The notes beneath the pieces were generated by a model. That model was not told the origin of the DNA. It saw nothing but the letters and a program-made list of their open reading frames with translations, and searched no databases. Below, piece after piece: positions 26,202-35,241 of a stretch of DNA of 49,663 nt. The DNA comes from an uncultured Solobacterium sp. (GTDB taxonomy: Bacteria > Bacillota_I > Bacilli_A > Erysipelotrichales > Erysipelotrichaceae). Position 1 is the first letter of the stretch. The number at the start of each line of letters is the position of its first letter. The position numbers and the translations under genes are program-made. The stretch lies in the NCBI GenBank assembly GCA_946415785.1, contig CAMKTV010000004.1, positions 1 to 49,663 of the forward strand. Direction: 5' to 3'.

Positions 26202-28256
26202 CTAGAATAAAATATCTGAATATGATGGAACTTTAAATATTTCTTTAGAAGATATTGCTTCGTATTCATCAACATCTTTTCTGATTTCTTCCATTGCTTT
26301 ACGAGCTACATCACTCATCTTTTTAGCTAATTCATATTCATCTTTTTCTTTTGAGATTGTTTGATATGCTTCTTCTAATTTATAAACTTTAACAGAAATA
26401 GAATCATATAGTTCACATAATTTTTCGTAATGTTTTTTAAACATACGACTATCACTATCTGTATATGTTGATACTTCTTTTGCGATTGATGGTAATACTT
26501 CACGTTTAGTCATATTTAATAATGTTTTGACTTCAACAGCGATTGTGTTTGTATATTGTTCAAACAATATTTTCTTACGTGCCTTTAATTCACTTTCAGT
26601 AAAGATGCCATAGTCTTCTAACAGTTCTGCATTTTTCTTATCATCATAATGACTGATTGCATCTACTGTTGAAACGATATTTGGTAAACCTCTTTTGCTT
26701 GCGAGATCAACCCAATCTTCACTATAGCCATCACCAGAGAAGATTACTTTTTGATGATTATTAAAATTATCTTTAATAATTTCAATAATCTTGTTTTCTA
26801 ATTCATCTTCTTTTACATCTTTTAATAATGTAATAGTTTCATCAATTGATTTTGCGACGATACTGTTTAATACAACATTAGGTAATGCTGCTGAACATGA
26901 TGAACCTAACATTCTAAATTCAAATTTATTACCAGTGAAGGCAACAGGAGAAGTTCTATTGCGATCTGAATTATCACTTGGTAAAGATTTAAATCCTTGA
27001 ATATTATAATCATGTATATTTTCTAATTCATAAGCATTTTTACCTTTAATAAATTCATCAATAATTGTTTCTAGATATTCACCTAGATAAACAGAGATGA
27101 TTGCTGGAGGAGCTTCATTAGCACCTAAACGATGTTCATTGCCTGGAGTTGCAACTGACATTCTTAATAATTCAGGATAAGTATCAACAGCTTTTACAAA
27201 ACAAGAAATGAATAATAAGAAACGAAGCTGTTCTTTATGATTCTTTCCTGGTGCAAATAAGTTAGTGCCATCATCACATATTAATGAATAGTTGTTATGT
27301 TTACCAGAACCATTGATACCAGCGAATGGTTTTTCATGCAATAGACATGCGAAGTCATGTTTATAGGCAACTCTTTTTAATACATCCATCATCATTTGGT
27401 TTTGATCAACTGCAATGTTGGCGTCATTAAAGATGGCAGCTAATTCAAATTGTCTTGGCGCAACTTCATTATGTTCAGTTTTCGCATAAACACCTAATTT
27501 CCACAACTCTTCATTTACATCTTTCATGAAGGCTGCAACTCTTGTAGGAATAGCACCAAAATAATAATCATCTAATTCTTGACCCTTTGGTGCACTATGG
27601 CCAAATAATGTACGGCCAGTTAAAATTAAATCTAATCTTTTCTTATATAATGGACGATCGATCAAAAAATATTCCTGTTCAAGTCCAACATAAGGTTTAA
27701 CACTTTGGATATCTTTATAACCAATAATGTGTAATAATTCACTTGCCTTATGATTTAATAATTCAATTGATTTTAATAACGGTCCTTTCTTATCTAAGAA
27801 TTCACCATTATAAGAAATAAATATTGAAGGAATACATAATGTATTACCTCTAATAAAAGTTGGCGAAGTTAAATCCCAATAAGTATAACCTCTAGCTTCA
27901 AAAGTGGCTCTTAGTCCTCCGTTAGGGAAACTTGAAGCATCTGGTTCACCTTTAATTAAAGATTTCCCAGAAAATTTTAAAAGTAGTTCACCATTGTTGT
28001 TTTCCACGAAAGCGTCATGTTTTTCAGCTGTAGAACCTGTTAGTGGTTGAAACCAGTGACAGAAATGTGTACAACCATTTTCGATAGCCCAGTCTTTCAT
28101 CATTTCAGCGATGACATCAGCTGTCTTATTGTCTAGTTCACCTTTTTTATCGCTCGCAATTTCAAAAGCTTCAAACACTTCTTTTGGAAGACGCGCTTTC
28201 ATTGTTTCTTTAAGAAGAACTAAAGACCCAAAATCTTTAAATACTGTTTCTTTCAT
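26202..28256 (-). CDS. glnN: glutamine synthetase, type III
   Basis: The 684-residue length and the N-terminal FGSLVLLKETMKARLP identify the large GlnN type, not the 440-residue GlnA. Catalytic-core blocks include THFCHWFQPLTGSTAEKHD, GLEQEYFLID, TEHNEVAPRQFE and GINGSGKHNNYS. It makes glutamine from glutamate, ammonia and ATP as a dodecamer. No GlnR-type gene is near. It follows glmS by 52 bp and precedes pyrG by 8 bp; both neighbours consume glutamine. Confidence 0.96.
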   Translation of the reverse strand: MKETVFKDFGSLVLLKETMKARLPKEVFEAFEIASDKKGELDNKTADVIAEMMKDWAIENGCTHFCHWFQPLTGSTAEKHDAFVENNNGELLLKFSGKSLIKGEPDASSFPNGGLRATFEARGYTYWDLTSPTFIRGNTLCIPSIFISYNGEFLDKKGPLLKSIELLNHKASELLHIIGYKDIQSVKPYVGLEQEYFLIDRPLYKKRLDLILTGRTLFGHSAPKGQELDDYYFGAIPTRVAAFMKDVNEELWKLGVYAKTEHNEVAPRQFELAAIFNDANIAVDQNQMMMDVLKRVAYKHDFACLLHEKPFAGINGSGKHNNYSLICDDGTNLFAPGKNHKEQLRFLLFISCFVKAVDTYPELLRMSVATPGNEHRLGANEAPPAIISVYLGEYLETIIDEFIKGKNAYELENIHDYNIQGFKSLPSDNSDRNRTSPVAFTGNKFEFRMLGSSCSAALPNVVLNSIVAKSIDETITLLKDVKEDELENKIIEIIKDNFNNHQKVIFSGDGYSEDWVDLASKRGLPNIVSTVDAISHYDDKKNAELLEDYGIFTESELKARKKILFEQYTNTIAVEVKTLLNMTKREVLPSIAKEVSTYTDSDSRMFKKHYEKLCELYDSISVKVYKLEEAYQTISKEKDEYELAKKMSDVARKAMEEIRKDVDEYEAISSKEIFKVPSYSDILF

Positions 28257-28308
28257 AAATAATACCTTTCATAATTGTTGCCTTGATGAGTGAACACTTT
28301 GCTATTCT

Positions 28309-30120
28309 TTATTCTACAGTAACTACTTTAGCTAGATTACGTGGTTTATCAACATCGTAACCTTTATCAATGGCGATGTAGTACGCCAATATCTGTAATA
28401 TCACTACTGCTACAAATACCACAAAATCATCAGCACAATTTTTAATCACAATTGTATCAATGTTTTGATTTAAATGTGGCAGCAGATTTTCTTTTATTAT
28501 AACTAAAACTTTAGCCCCTCTAGCTCTTGTCTCTTTAATATTTGATGATTCTTTTAAAATTAAATCATCCTGTGTTATTAAAGCCAGCACAGGCATTGAG
28601 TTTTCAATTAACGCAATTGGACCATGTTTCAGTTCGCCAGAAGCATAGGCTTCCGCATGTATATAAGTTATTTCTTTAATCTTTAAAGCACCCTCTAAAA
28701 GAGTTAAATAATCAAGTCCTCTACCAATTAAGAATAAATCTTTATGATCAAGATAATTCTTAGTTAATAGATGATATTCACTTCTTTTATCAATGGTCTG
28801 CTTCATAAGCTTAGGTAATTTTAATAATTCATCTGTTAGACTTCTAACTTTATTTTCGTCAATGACTTTTCTTTGTAAGCCACAAGAAAAAGCCAATAGA
28901 TATAATAGCGCAAGTTGGCAGGTATATGCTTTAGTTGAAGCGACCGCAATTTCTGGGCCAGCATCTGTATATAATGTATAATCACAGATTCTTGATAAAG
29001 ATGAATCTTTAACATTAATAATACCTAATGTTGGATAGCCTAAATTCTTAGCCCTTTCAATTGCTTCGATTGTATCGATTGTTTCGCCTGATTGTGAGAT
29101 ACCAATGAATAATGGTTTTCTTGAAAACACTTCAGGAGCATAGATAAACTCTGATGCTAATGAAACATTAGTTTTAACTAATGCATGTTTCTCAAACATT
29201 GCCTTACCAACTAAGCCCGCATGATATGAAGTTCCACACGCGATAATTTCAACACTATCAATATCTTTTAGAATTGATTCATCAAAATTATCATTTTTAA
29301 AATTAATCAGTCCATCAACAATTCTTTTATTAATTGTTTTATAGACAACATCTGGCTGTTCAACAATTTCTTTTTCCATAAAGAATGGAAAACCTTTTTT
29401 ATCAAATTGATCAGCCTTCCAATCGATAGTCTTTAATTCTGGTTCAATAATATTATTATTCAAATCAAATAAAACAGTTTTGTTTTTGTTGACAAATAAA
29501 ATACTTTCTTCAGGCAAGATAAAATATTTATCACTCATTAAAGACAAAGGCATTAAATCAGATGCTAATAATATTTCATCTTCTTTCTTACATACAACAA
29601 TTGGTGATACTTTTCTAAACGCAAAAAGACTTTCGGGAATATCTTTAAACATCACCACAAAACTGTATGTTCCTTCAATCTTTTCTATTACTTTTTTAAT
29701 TGCCTCAAAGGGGTCACCATCATAATAATAATCTAATAACGCTGCTGCAACTTCACTATCACAGGTCGTCTTTAAGACATCTTTTAAATTATATTCTTCA
29801 ATCAGATCTTTATAATTTTCAATGATGCCATTATGAGCTAATACAACCTTGCCAAAATCGTGAGGATGCGCATTTTTAAAAGATACACTTCCATGGGTTG
29901 CCCATCTGGTATGACCAAAGCCACAAGTAAAAGAAGGAATATTGCCTAGGCTATTTTCCAGATCTTCAACTTTACCAACACACTTATATATATCGACATT
30001 TTGACCACTATGAAAAGCGACACCAACGCTATCATATCCGCGGTACTGCAACATTTTCAAGCCGTCAAGAATTATTTTCGATGCATTATTATTACCTACA
30101 TAGCCAATAATTCCACACAT
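28309..30120 (-). CDS. glmS: glutamine-fructose-6-phosphate aminotransferase
   Basis: The 603-residue protein has the N-terminal glutaminase nucleophile Cys2 in MCGIIGYVG, HTRWATHG, and the two SIS isomerase domains (EIACGTSYHAG-like IIACGTSYHAG, SQSGETIDT, and ASGELKHGPIAL), ending in KPRNLAKVVTVE. It makes glucosamine-6-phosphate for the cell wall. Expression is controlled by the glmS ribozyme in its leader. It heads the leftward glutamine-linked gene run. Confidence 0.98.
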   Translation of the reverse strand: MCGIIGYVGNNNASKIILDGLKMLQYRGYDSVGVAFHSGQNVDIYKCVGKVEDLENSLGNIPSFTCGFGHTRWATHGSVSFKNAHPHDFGKVVLAHNGIIENYKDLIEEYNLKDVLKTTCDSEVAAALLDYYYDGDPFEAIKKVIEKIEGTYSFVVMFKDIPESLFAFRKVSPIVVCKKEDEILLASDLMPLSLMSDKYFILPEESILFVNKNKTVLFDLNNNIIEPELKTIDWKADQFDKKGFPFFMEKEIVEQPDVVYKTINKRIVDGLINFKNDNFDESILKDIDSVEIIACGTSYHAGLVGKAMFEKHALVKTNVSLASEFIYAPEVFSRKPLFIGISQSGETIDTIEAIERAKNLGYPTLGIINVKDSSLSRICDYTLYTDAGPEIAVASTKAYTCQLALLYLLAFSCGLQRKVIDENKVRSLTDELLKLPKLMKQTIDKRSEYHLLTKNYLDHKDLFLIGRGLDYLTLLEGALKIKEITYIHAEAYASGELKHGPIALIENSMPVLALITQDDLILKESSNIKETRARGAKVLVIIKENLLPHLNQNIDTIVIKNCADDFVVFVAVVILQILAYYIAIDKGYDVDKPRNLAKVVTVE

Positions 30121-30164
30121 AATTTCCTCAGCTTTCTCTATTATTATTTTTTAAATTAATTTTC

Positions 30165-30310
30165 TAAAGTACATCCATCATAGTATTTCTGTTTTGCGAT
30201 TACTCGCATATTTGCCACTATGTTCGCAGTGGATTCTGCGTAGGGGCACCCGCCGAATTTTCGAAAATCCCCTAACCTCGTTAACCTCTCTGTATAGGTG
30301 CTTGGCGCTA
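30165..30310 (-). ncRNA. glmS self-cleaving ribozyme
   Basis: On the minus strand the leader of glmS reads TCTAGCGCCAAGC, GAGGTT, ACGAGG, then GGGG ... TTCGGCGGGTGCCCC, the conserved glmS ribozyme core with its double pseudoknot, followed by the P3/P4 hairpins (CCACT..AGTGG, GCGA..TCGC). Cleavage is expected between A at 30309 and G at 30308. Glucosamine-6-phosphate binding triggers cutting and lowers glmS mRNA. The ribozyme ends about 45 nt before the glmS ATG. Confidence 0.93.
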
Positions 30311-30426
30311 GAAGAGAAAATTAGTATCCACGTCATCAATGTCAAAGAACAACAATATAATAATGATATAAGAAAAAATAAAATTACGCAATCATTATAA
30401 ATATAGCCTAGGAAATATAATAATGT

Positions 30427-30455
30427 TTTACTATTTGTTTTTTATTTGATATGAT
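30427..30455 (+). promoter_or_regulatory. promoter of serS
   Basis: TTTACT (30427-30432), 17 nt, TATGAT (30450-30455), with an extended TG before the -10 box. It starts the T-box leader. The 30311-30426 stretch shows no gene and should hold the divergent glmS promoter, which I could not fix. Confidence 0.6.
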
Positions 30456-30474
30456 GCTATTGTACTTAATAAGG

Positions 30475-30647
30475 AATATAGTAAGACAGCTATCTAAAGA
30501 GAGATAATGACTGGTGAGAATTATCGTTAGTGCTTACGAATCTACCTTACAGTTGATCTAACAAATCACGTAAAAACTGCGTTAAAGTTAAAGTGAAAAA
30601 TAAAGGTGGTACCGCGCACGAGCGCCCTTGGCTACCTTTTTTATTTT
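30475..30647 (+). promoter_or_regulatory. T-box leader of serS (Ser specifier UCU)
   Basis: The T-box core AAAGGTGGTACCGCG is at 30603-30616, followed by the rest of a terminator stem (GCTACC) and TTTTTT. Stem I is closed by GTAAG (30481-30485) and CTTAC (30546-30550); in the specifier position lies GAA-TCT-ACC with TCT at 30541-30543, a serine codon. Uncharged tRNA-Ser pairs there and at the T-box bulge and prevents termination, raising serS when serine is short. Confidence 0.92.
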
Positions 30648-30657
30648 AGGAGGGAAT

Positions 30658-31941
30658 ATGATTGACATTAAACTTATTAGAGAAAATCCAGAACTTGTAA
30701 AAGAAAATATTAAAAAGAAATTTCAGGATGAGAAGCTAGTGCTTGTTGATGAAGTTAAAAAATTGGATGAAGAATATCGAGGCTTAAGAAAGAAAGCTGA
30801 TGAATTAAGAGCGACCCGCAATAATATTTCCAAAGAAATAGGTAACTTAATGAAACAGGGACTTAAAGCAGAGGCTGAAGAAGCTAAAGCTAAAGTTGCG
30901 GATATTGCCAAAGAAATAATCGAATCAGAAGCTAGAGAAGTAGAACTAGAAGAAGACATCAGAAAAAGAATGTTAGTTATTCCTAATATTATTGATGCTT
31001 CTGTGCCAATTGGTAAAGATGATTCTGAAAATGTTGAAATTGAACAGTTTGGCAAGAAAAGAGAATTTGATTTTGAAATACCATACCACGTTGATATTAT
31101 GGAAAAATTAAATGGCATTGATTTAGATGCTGCCAGAAAAACATCAGGTAATGGTTTCTATTATTTAAAAGGAGATATTGCCAGACTTCATTCTTCTATT
31201 CTTTCTTATGCCAGAGATTTTATGATTAATAGAGGTTTTACTTATTGCATACCACCTTTCATGATCAGATCTGATGTTGTAACAGGTGTTATGTCTTTTG
31301 CGGAAATGGAAAACATGATGTATAAGATTGAAGGTGAAGATTTATATCTAATCGGTACCTCTGAACATTCAATGATTGGGAAATTCATTGATACTATCTT
31401 AAATGAAGAAGACTTGCCACAAACATTAACTTCTTATTCTCCTTGTTTCAGAAAAGAAGTTGGAGCACATGGAATTGAAGAAAGAGGTATTTATCGTATC
31501 CATCAATTTGAAAAACAGGAAATGATCGTTGTATGTAAGCCTGAAGATTCAATGAACTGGTATCACAAATTATGGAAGAATACCGTTGATTTCTTCTTAA
31601 GTTTAGATATTCCTGTCAGAACATTAGAATGCTGTTCAGGTGACTTAGCTGATTTAAAAGTCAAATCTTGTGATGTTGAAGCATGGTCTCCAAGACAAAA
31701 GAAATATTTTGAAGTTGGATCTTGTTCAAATTTAGGCGATGCTCAAGCAAGACGTCTAAAAATTAGAATCAAAGGCGAAGAAGGAAATTATTTCGCTCAT
31801 ACTTTAAATAATACCTGTGTTGCTCCACCTAGAATGTTGATAGCTTTCTTAGAAAACAACCTGAATGAAGACGGCTCTATTAATATTCCGGAAGCTTTAA
31901 GACCATATATGGGTGGTCAAGAAAAAATCGTGAAAAAATAA
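30658..31941 (+). CDS. serS: seryl-tRNA synthetase
   Basis: The protein has 427 residues from the ATG at 30658, chosen because AGGAGGG precedes it and earlier in-frame codons lie within the T-box terminator. MIDIKLIRENPELVKENI opens the long antiparallel coiled coil (to about 100) that holds tRNA-Ser. Class II motif 2 is SPCFRKEVGAHG and motif 3 lies at NNTCVAPPRMLIAFLENN. It charges tRNA-Ser. Controlled by a T-box. The stop is followed directly by a parS site. Confidence 0.97.
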   Translation: MIDIKLIRENPELVKENIKKKFQDEKLVLVDEVKKLDEEYRGLRKKADELRATRNNISKEIGNLMKQGLKAEAEEAKAKVADIAKEIIESEAREVELEEDIRKRMLVIPNIIDASVPIGKDDSENVEIEQFGKKREFDFEIPYHVDIMEKLNGIDLDAARKTSGNGFYYLKGDIARLHSSILSYARDFMINRGFTYCIPPFMIRSDVVTGVMSFAEMENMMYKIEGEDLYLIGTSEHSMIGKFIDTILNEEDLPQTLTSYSPCFRKEVGAHGIEERGIYRIHQFEKQEMIVVCKPEDSMNWYHKLWKNTVDFFLSLDIPVRTLECCSGDLADLKVKSCDVEAWSPRQKKYFEVGSCSNLGDAQARRLKIRIKGEEGNYFAHTLNNTCVAPPRMLIAFLENNLNEDGSINIPEALRPYMGGQEKIVKK

Positions 31942-31957
31942 TGTTTCACGTGAAACA
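31942..31957. other. parS: parS site 1 (ParB/Spo0J binding)
   Basis: TGTTTCACGTGAAACA, a perfect 16-bp palindrome equal to the B. subtilis parS consensus, directly after the serS stop. About 19 kb from oriC, the usual distance range. Confidence 0.95.
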
Positions 31958-31966
31958 TATATAATT

Positions 31967-32527
31967 ATGGAAGATTTTTACCAAGAAAATGCCATATTAG
32001 AGACTGAAAGATTGATTCTTCGTCCCCTAATTGAAGAAGACGCCCTGCCAATTTATCATAATATCAATCATGATAAAGAGGTTTTGAAGTATTATATTGC
32101 CAGATATATTGAAAAAGAAGAAGATGCATCGGTCACAAAAACTATTGAATGTTGTAAAGAAGACAAGCGATATGTATTTGCGATTGTTTTAAAAGAAACA
32201 AATGAAGTCATTGGAATGTTAAACCAATGTAATTCAATGAATATCTATTTCCACACTATTGAATTAGGATATGCGATCGGAAAGAAATATTGGAATAAAG
32301 GTTATATGAGCGAATGTGTTAAAGAAGTTATAAAATTCTTCTTTGACAAAGGTGTAAACAAAATATATTGCAGCGCCATCCCAGAAAATATTAATAGCGT
32401 AAAAGTAATGAAGAAATGCGGCTTGGTCTATGAAGGCAGAAGAATTGATGATTTCTATTATCATGATCGCTATTGGGATGTTGATTATTACTATATAACA
32501 AAAGAAATGTTTCACGTGAAACATTAA
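31967..32527 (+). CDS. GNAT-family N-acetyltransferase
   Basis: The 186-residue protein is of the RimJ/RimL type: ETERLILRPLIEEDALPIY at the start, then IELGYAIGKKYWNKGYMSEC (acetyl-CoA loop) and NINSVKVMKKCGLVYEG near the end. It likely acetylates a protein N-terminus or small amine. Its last six codons, MFHVKH, are encoded by the second parS site. There is no clear ribosome site; it lies 25 bp after serS and is probably cotranscribed. Confidence 0.85.
   Translation: MEDFYQENAILETERLILRPLIEEDALPIYHNINHDKEVLKYYIARYIEKEEDASVTKTIECCKEDKRYVFAIVLKETNEVIGMLNQCNSMNIYFHTIELGYAIGKKYWNKGYMSECVKEVIKFFFDKGVNKIYCSAIPENINSVKVMKKCGLVYEGRRIDDFYYHDRYWDVDYYYITKEMFHVKH
32508..32523. other. parS: parS site 2 inside the end of the GNAT gene
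   Basis: A second perfect TGTTTCACGTGAAACA, 566 bp from the first. It encodes the C-terminal residues FHVKH of the acetyltransferase. Confidence 0.95.
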
Positions 32528-32565
32528 AAGACTTTAAAGAATCAGAAATACTGATATAATAATAA

Positions 32566-32646
32566 TGCGCAACAGTTATGTACTAACTTGGTCAGGACAG
32601 GAATGTAGCAGCCATACGTACCTCCATCTGTGTGCGCACTTTTATT
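32566..32646 (+). ncRNA. ffs: signal recognition particle RNA (small bacterial type)
   Basis: The domain IV core GGTCAGGACAGGAATGTAGC is at about 32590-32609, in the middle of a hairpin closed by TGCGCA-ACAG (from 32566) and CTGT-G-TGCGCA (to 32639), then a T-rich end. An extended -10 box TGATATAAT (32552-32560) lies 5 bp upstream. It forms the SRP with Ffh. About 75-80 nt, the 4.5S-like size. Confidence 0.93.
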
Positions 32647-32664
32647 TTGTATTATAATTAGGAT

Positions 32665-33114
32665 ATGTATAGACAAGAATTGATGGACTTAGCAAAAAAA
32701 GAAGCATTAAAAGCTTATAAAGAAGATGAAGTTCCAATTGGATCAATAATTGTAAAGGATGGAAACATCATCGCTAAAGCTCATAACAAAAAAGAAAAGA
32801 AACAAGATGCCACAGCCCATAGCGAGATTGAATGTATTAAAAAAGCTAACAAGAAATTAAAAAGTTGGCATCTAGATGATTGTGAATTATATGTAACACT
32901 TGAGCCATGTATGATGTGCACGGGTGCTATTATAAATTCAAGAATTAAAAAAATATATTTCGCTGCCAAAGATCCTAAAGGTGGCTCATTAGACAGTAAC
33001 GTAAAAATTAAAGAAATCAAAGGAATCAATCACTATCCTGAATTTGAATTTGTTGAAGATAAAGAATATATTGATATATTAAAAAAATATTTTAAAGGAA
33101 AAAGAATTAAATGA
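32665..33114 (+). CDS. tadA: tRNA-specific adenosine deaminase
   Basis: The 149-residue protein has the zinc deaminase motifs: His52 and Glu54 in AHSEIE, Cys82 and Cys85 in EPCMMC. With EVPIGSIIV and HNKKEKKQDATAHSE it matches TadA, which makes inosine at position 34 of tRNA-Arg(ACG). No ribosome site; TATAAT (32653-32658) ends 6 nt before the ATG, pointing to a leaderless message. The usual TadA-SRP RNA-dnaX-recR neighbourhood of Firmicutes is conserved here. Confidence 0.93.
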   Translation: MYRQELMDLAKKEALKAYKEDEVPIGSIIVKDGNIIAKAHNKKEKKQDATAHSEIECIKKANKKLKSWHLDDCELYVTLEPCMMCTGAIINSRIKKIYFAAKDPKGGSLDSNVKIKEIKGINHYPEFEFVEDKEYIDILKKYFKGKRIK

Positions 33115-33572
33115 GAATTGCGGTTATTGGTTATTTGGAGAGTGGAGAAGTTGAATTAACGGATTATCTTGAAAAGAAATATTTTTGTTCAACATTATAT
33201 TTAGATGAAGTATTCAAAGATGTTGAAGATAGAGTTGATGTTAAAAAAGAAATGATAGATAAATTCATGAAGAAAAATATTTCCTGGGTAATTGAAGGTA
33301 CCTATGAAAATATTTTATTTAATGAAAGGATGAAAGTGGCAGATAAAATTGTGATCATGAAATTAAATCGCTTCGCCTGTCTTTTAAAATACATCAACAA
33401 ACAACACGCCAAAGGTGAAAAAATAGATAAACAAAAAGCTAAAGATATCATCTGGCATAAAAGAAAAAAAGAATATCGCAAAGTATTAAATAGCACAATG
33501 CGTAGATATAGTGATAAAGTCGTATTGATATTTAATAACGCACAAATTTTTATGTTCAGAGACATCATTTAA
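33111..33572 (+). CDS. FlaR/topology-modulation-like P-loop protein with degenerate Walker A
   Basis: The 153-residue protein has the length and layout of the small adenylate-kinase-like FlaR group: a first beta strand RIAVIGYLESG, a middle SWVIEGTYENI where the family has WV(I/V)DGNY, and a Lys/Arg-rich end with YRKVL. The P-loop, G-x4-GK[ST] in relatives, reads GYLESGEVEL, without the lysine and Ser/Thr. ATP binding in the usual way is unlikely. It overlaps tadA by 4 nt. It may be a structural or regulatory remnant that remains open. Confidence 0.55.
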   Translation: MRIAVIGYLESGEVELTDYLEKKYFCSTLYLDEVFKDVEDRVDVKKEMIDKFMKKNISWVIEGTYENILFNERMKVADKIVIMKLNRFACLLKYINKQHAKGEKIDKQKAKDIIWHKRKKEYRKVLNSTMRRYSDKVVLIFNNAQIFMFRDII

Positions 33573-33593
33573 TAAGCCGATAATAAAGCATTT

Positions 33594-33602
33594 TGATATA
33601 AT
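33594..33602 (+). promoter_or_regulatory. extended -10 promoter of dnaX, leaderless type
   Basis: TGA-TATAAT, then 6 nt to the ATG at 33609. No ribosome site in between. Confidence 0.65.
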
Positions 33603-33608
33603 AATTTT

Positions 33609-35240
33609 ATGAGCTATCAAGTTTTATATCGCACTTACAGACCTAGCAAATTCTCTGAAGTAGTTGGTCAAGAATACATTATTAAGATATTAAAAAATGC
33701 CATTAAATCTAATAAGATTGCCCACGCATATCTTTTTGCTGGACCTAGAGGAACCGGCAAAACTACTATCGCAAAATTATTTGCCAAGGCAATAAATTGT
33801 GATGATTTTAAAGAAGAAGCATGCGAAAAATGTAACAACTGTCTTGCCTTAAAAGAAAACAATCATCCAGATATAATTGAACTTGATGCTGCCAGTAACA
33901 ATGGTGTCGACAATATAAGAGAAATTGTTGAACAGGTAAATTACGCACCAATTTTAGGTAAATATAAAGTATATATAATTGATGAAGCACATATGTTATC
34001 AGACAGTGCTTTTAATGCGTTACTAAAAACATTAGAAGAACCTCCAAAACATGTCATCTTCATCTTAGCGACAACTGATCCAGAAAAGATAATTCCAACT
34101 GTTCAATCAAGATGCCAAAGATTTAATTTCTCAAAAATTAATAAATATCATATGAAGAAAAAGATGATTGAGATTTTAAAAAATGAAGGTCTTGAATATG
34201 ATGAAGAAGCAATTGAAGAAGTTGCTGTCATGGCAGAGGGTGGCATGAGAGACGCTTTATCAATTCTTGAACAGATGCTTTCTTATAATGAAAAAGGTGT
34301 CTATAAAGAAGATGTTTTAAAAGTATTTGGCTTATCTTCAATAGATGAAAAAATCAAGATTTTAAAGGAGATTCATCAAGGAAATATTGCCCAGGCTATT
34401 AATCATCTACGTGATATATACCAAAACGGCGGAGATTTAAAACATTTAACAATTGATCTGTTAGAAGTGATAAAAGAAGCTCTCATTTTTTCTGATGATG
34501 GACAAGAAAAATTATTAAATAAATTATCAAGCATACAGGCACAAGAACTGTTAAATATCGCTAATATTAAACAGCTATTAAATGATATTGATTGCCTAAA
34601 AGATGTTTTAGTTAATTCACGTTTCAATCAAAATTTCCTGTCATATTTAGAATTGGCATTTATTAAGATGGCTAATCAGACAGAAATAAAACAGGAAAAA
34701 GAAATCAAAACTACACAAAAAGAAACAGTTAAACAAACAAGCACAATTAAAGAAAAAGCTGAAGAAATAAAAAAAGAAGTTGTTCAAGAAGTTAAGGAAG
34801 ATTTAGATTATATTGCTTCATTATTATTAAGTGCTAAAAAGAGTGAAAAGGAACACGATGCGATAATTTATAATCGTTTGGAATTATATAAGAATGAAGT
34901 TGATAAAAGAAAACTTTATGAACTGTTAATCGACACTGAACTTTTCGCCAGCAATAAAGATGCTATCGTTGTCTTGGCTGATAAAGCACAAGCCAACATC
35001 ATTAATTCAAAAGATGTAAAAGACGAATTATATGATTTCTTAATTAAAGAATTTTCAATAAATAAAATTATTTATGCATTAGATAAAAATAAGAGAAAAG
35101 AAGTAATTGAAATCTATCACAAATTAGCGAATGAAAAAAAGGCCAGTTCACCAGTTGTTGAAAAACCAGAAATAAAAAAAGAAATGACTAATGAAGAAAA
35201 ATTAAAAGAACTATTTGGTGATAGTCTGAAGGTTGAATAA
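33609..35240 (+). CDS. dnaX: DNA polymerase III subunit gamma/tau
   Basis: The 543-residue clamp loader has Walker A GPRGTGKTT, a four-Cys zinc site CEKCNNC region after CDDFKEEAC, the AASNNGVDNIRE block, Walker B YIIDEAHML and sensor ATTDPEKI. The C-terminal third is charged, as in tau. I see no A-rich slippery heptamer that would make a short gamma form. The message is probably leaderless (see promoter). recR follows with a 1-bp gap. Confidence 0.96.
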   Translation: MSYQVLYRTYRPSKFSEVVGQEYIIKILKNAIKSNKIAHAYLFAGPRGTGKTTIAKLFAKAINCDDFKEEACEKCNNCLALKENNHPDIIELDAASNNGVDNIREIVEQVNYAPILGKYKVYIIDEAHMLSDSAFNALLKTLEEPPKHVIFILATTDPEKIIPTVQSRCQRFNFSKINKYHMKKKMIEILKNEGLEYDEEAIEEVAVMAEGGMRDALSILEQMLSYNEKGVYKEDVLKVFGLSSIDEKIKILKEIHQGNIAQAINHLRDIYQNGGDLKHLTIDLLEVIKEALIFSDDGQEKLLNKLSSIQAQELLNIANIKQLLNDIDCLKDVLVNSRFNQNFLSYLELAFIKMANQTEIKQEKEIKTTQKETVKQTSTIKEKAEEIKKEVVQEVKEDLDYIASLLLSAKKSEKEHDAIIYNRLELYKNEVDKRKLYELLIDTELFASNKDAIVVLADKAQANIINSKDVKDELYDFLIKEFSINKIIYALDKNKRKEVIEIYHKLANEKKASSPVVEKPEIKKEMTNEEKLKELFGDSLKVE

Positions 35241-35241
35241 A

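Noticed and set aside
30194-30400. Plus-strand frame of 68 codons upstream of serS
   Set aside because: It covers the glmS ribozyme on the other strand; its sequence is explained by that RNA.
34680-35240. Possible dnaX frameshift site for a gamma form
   Set aside because: I found no clear A-rich slippery heptamer followed by a stem in the C-terminal third.
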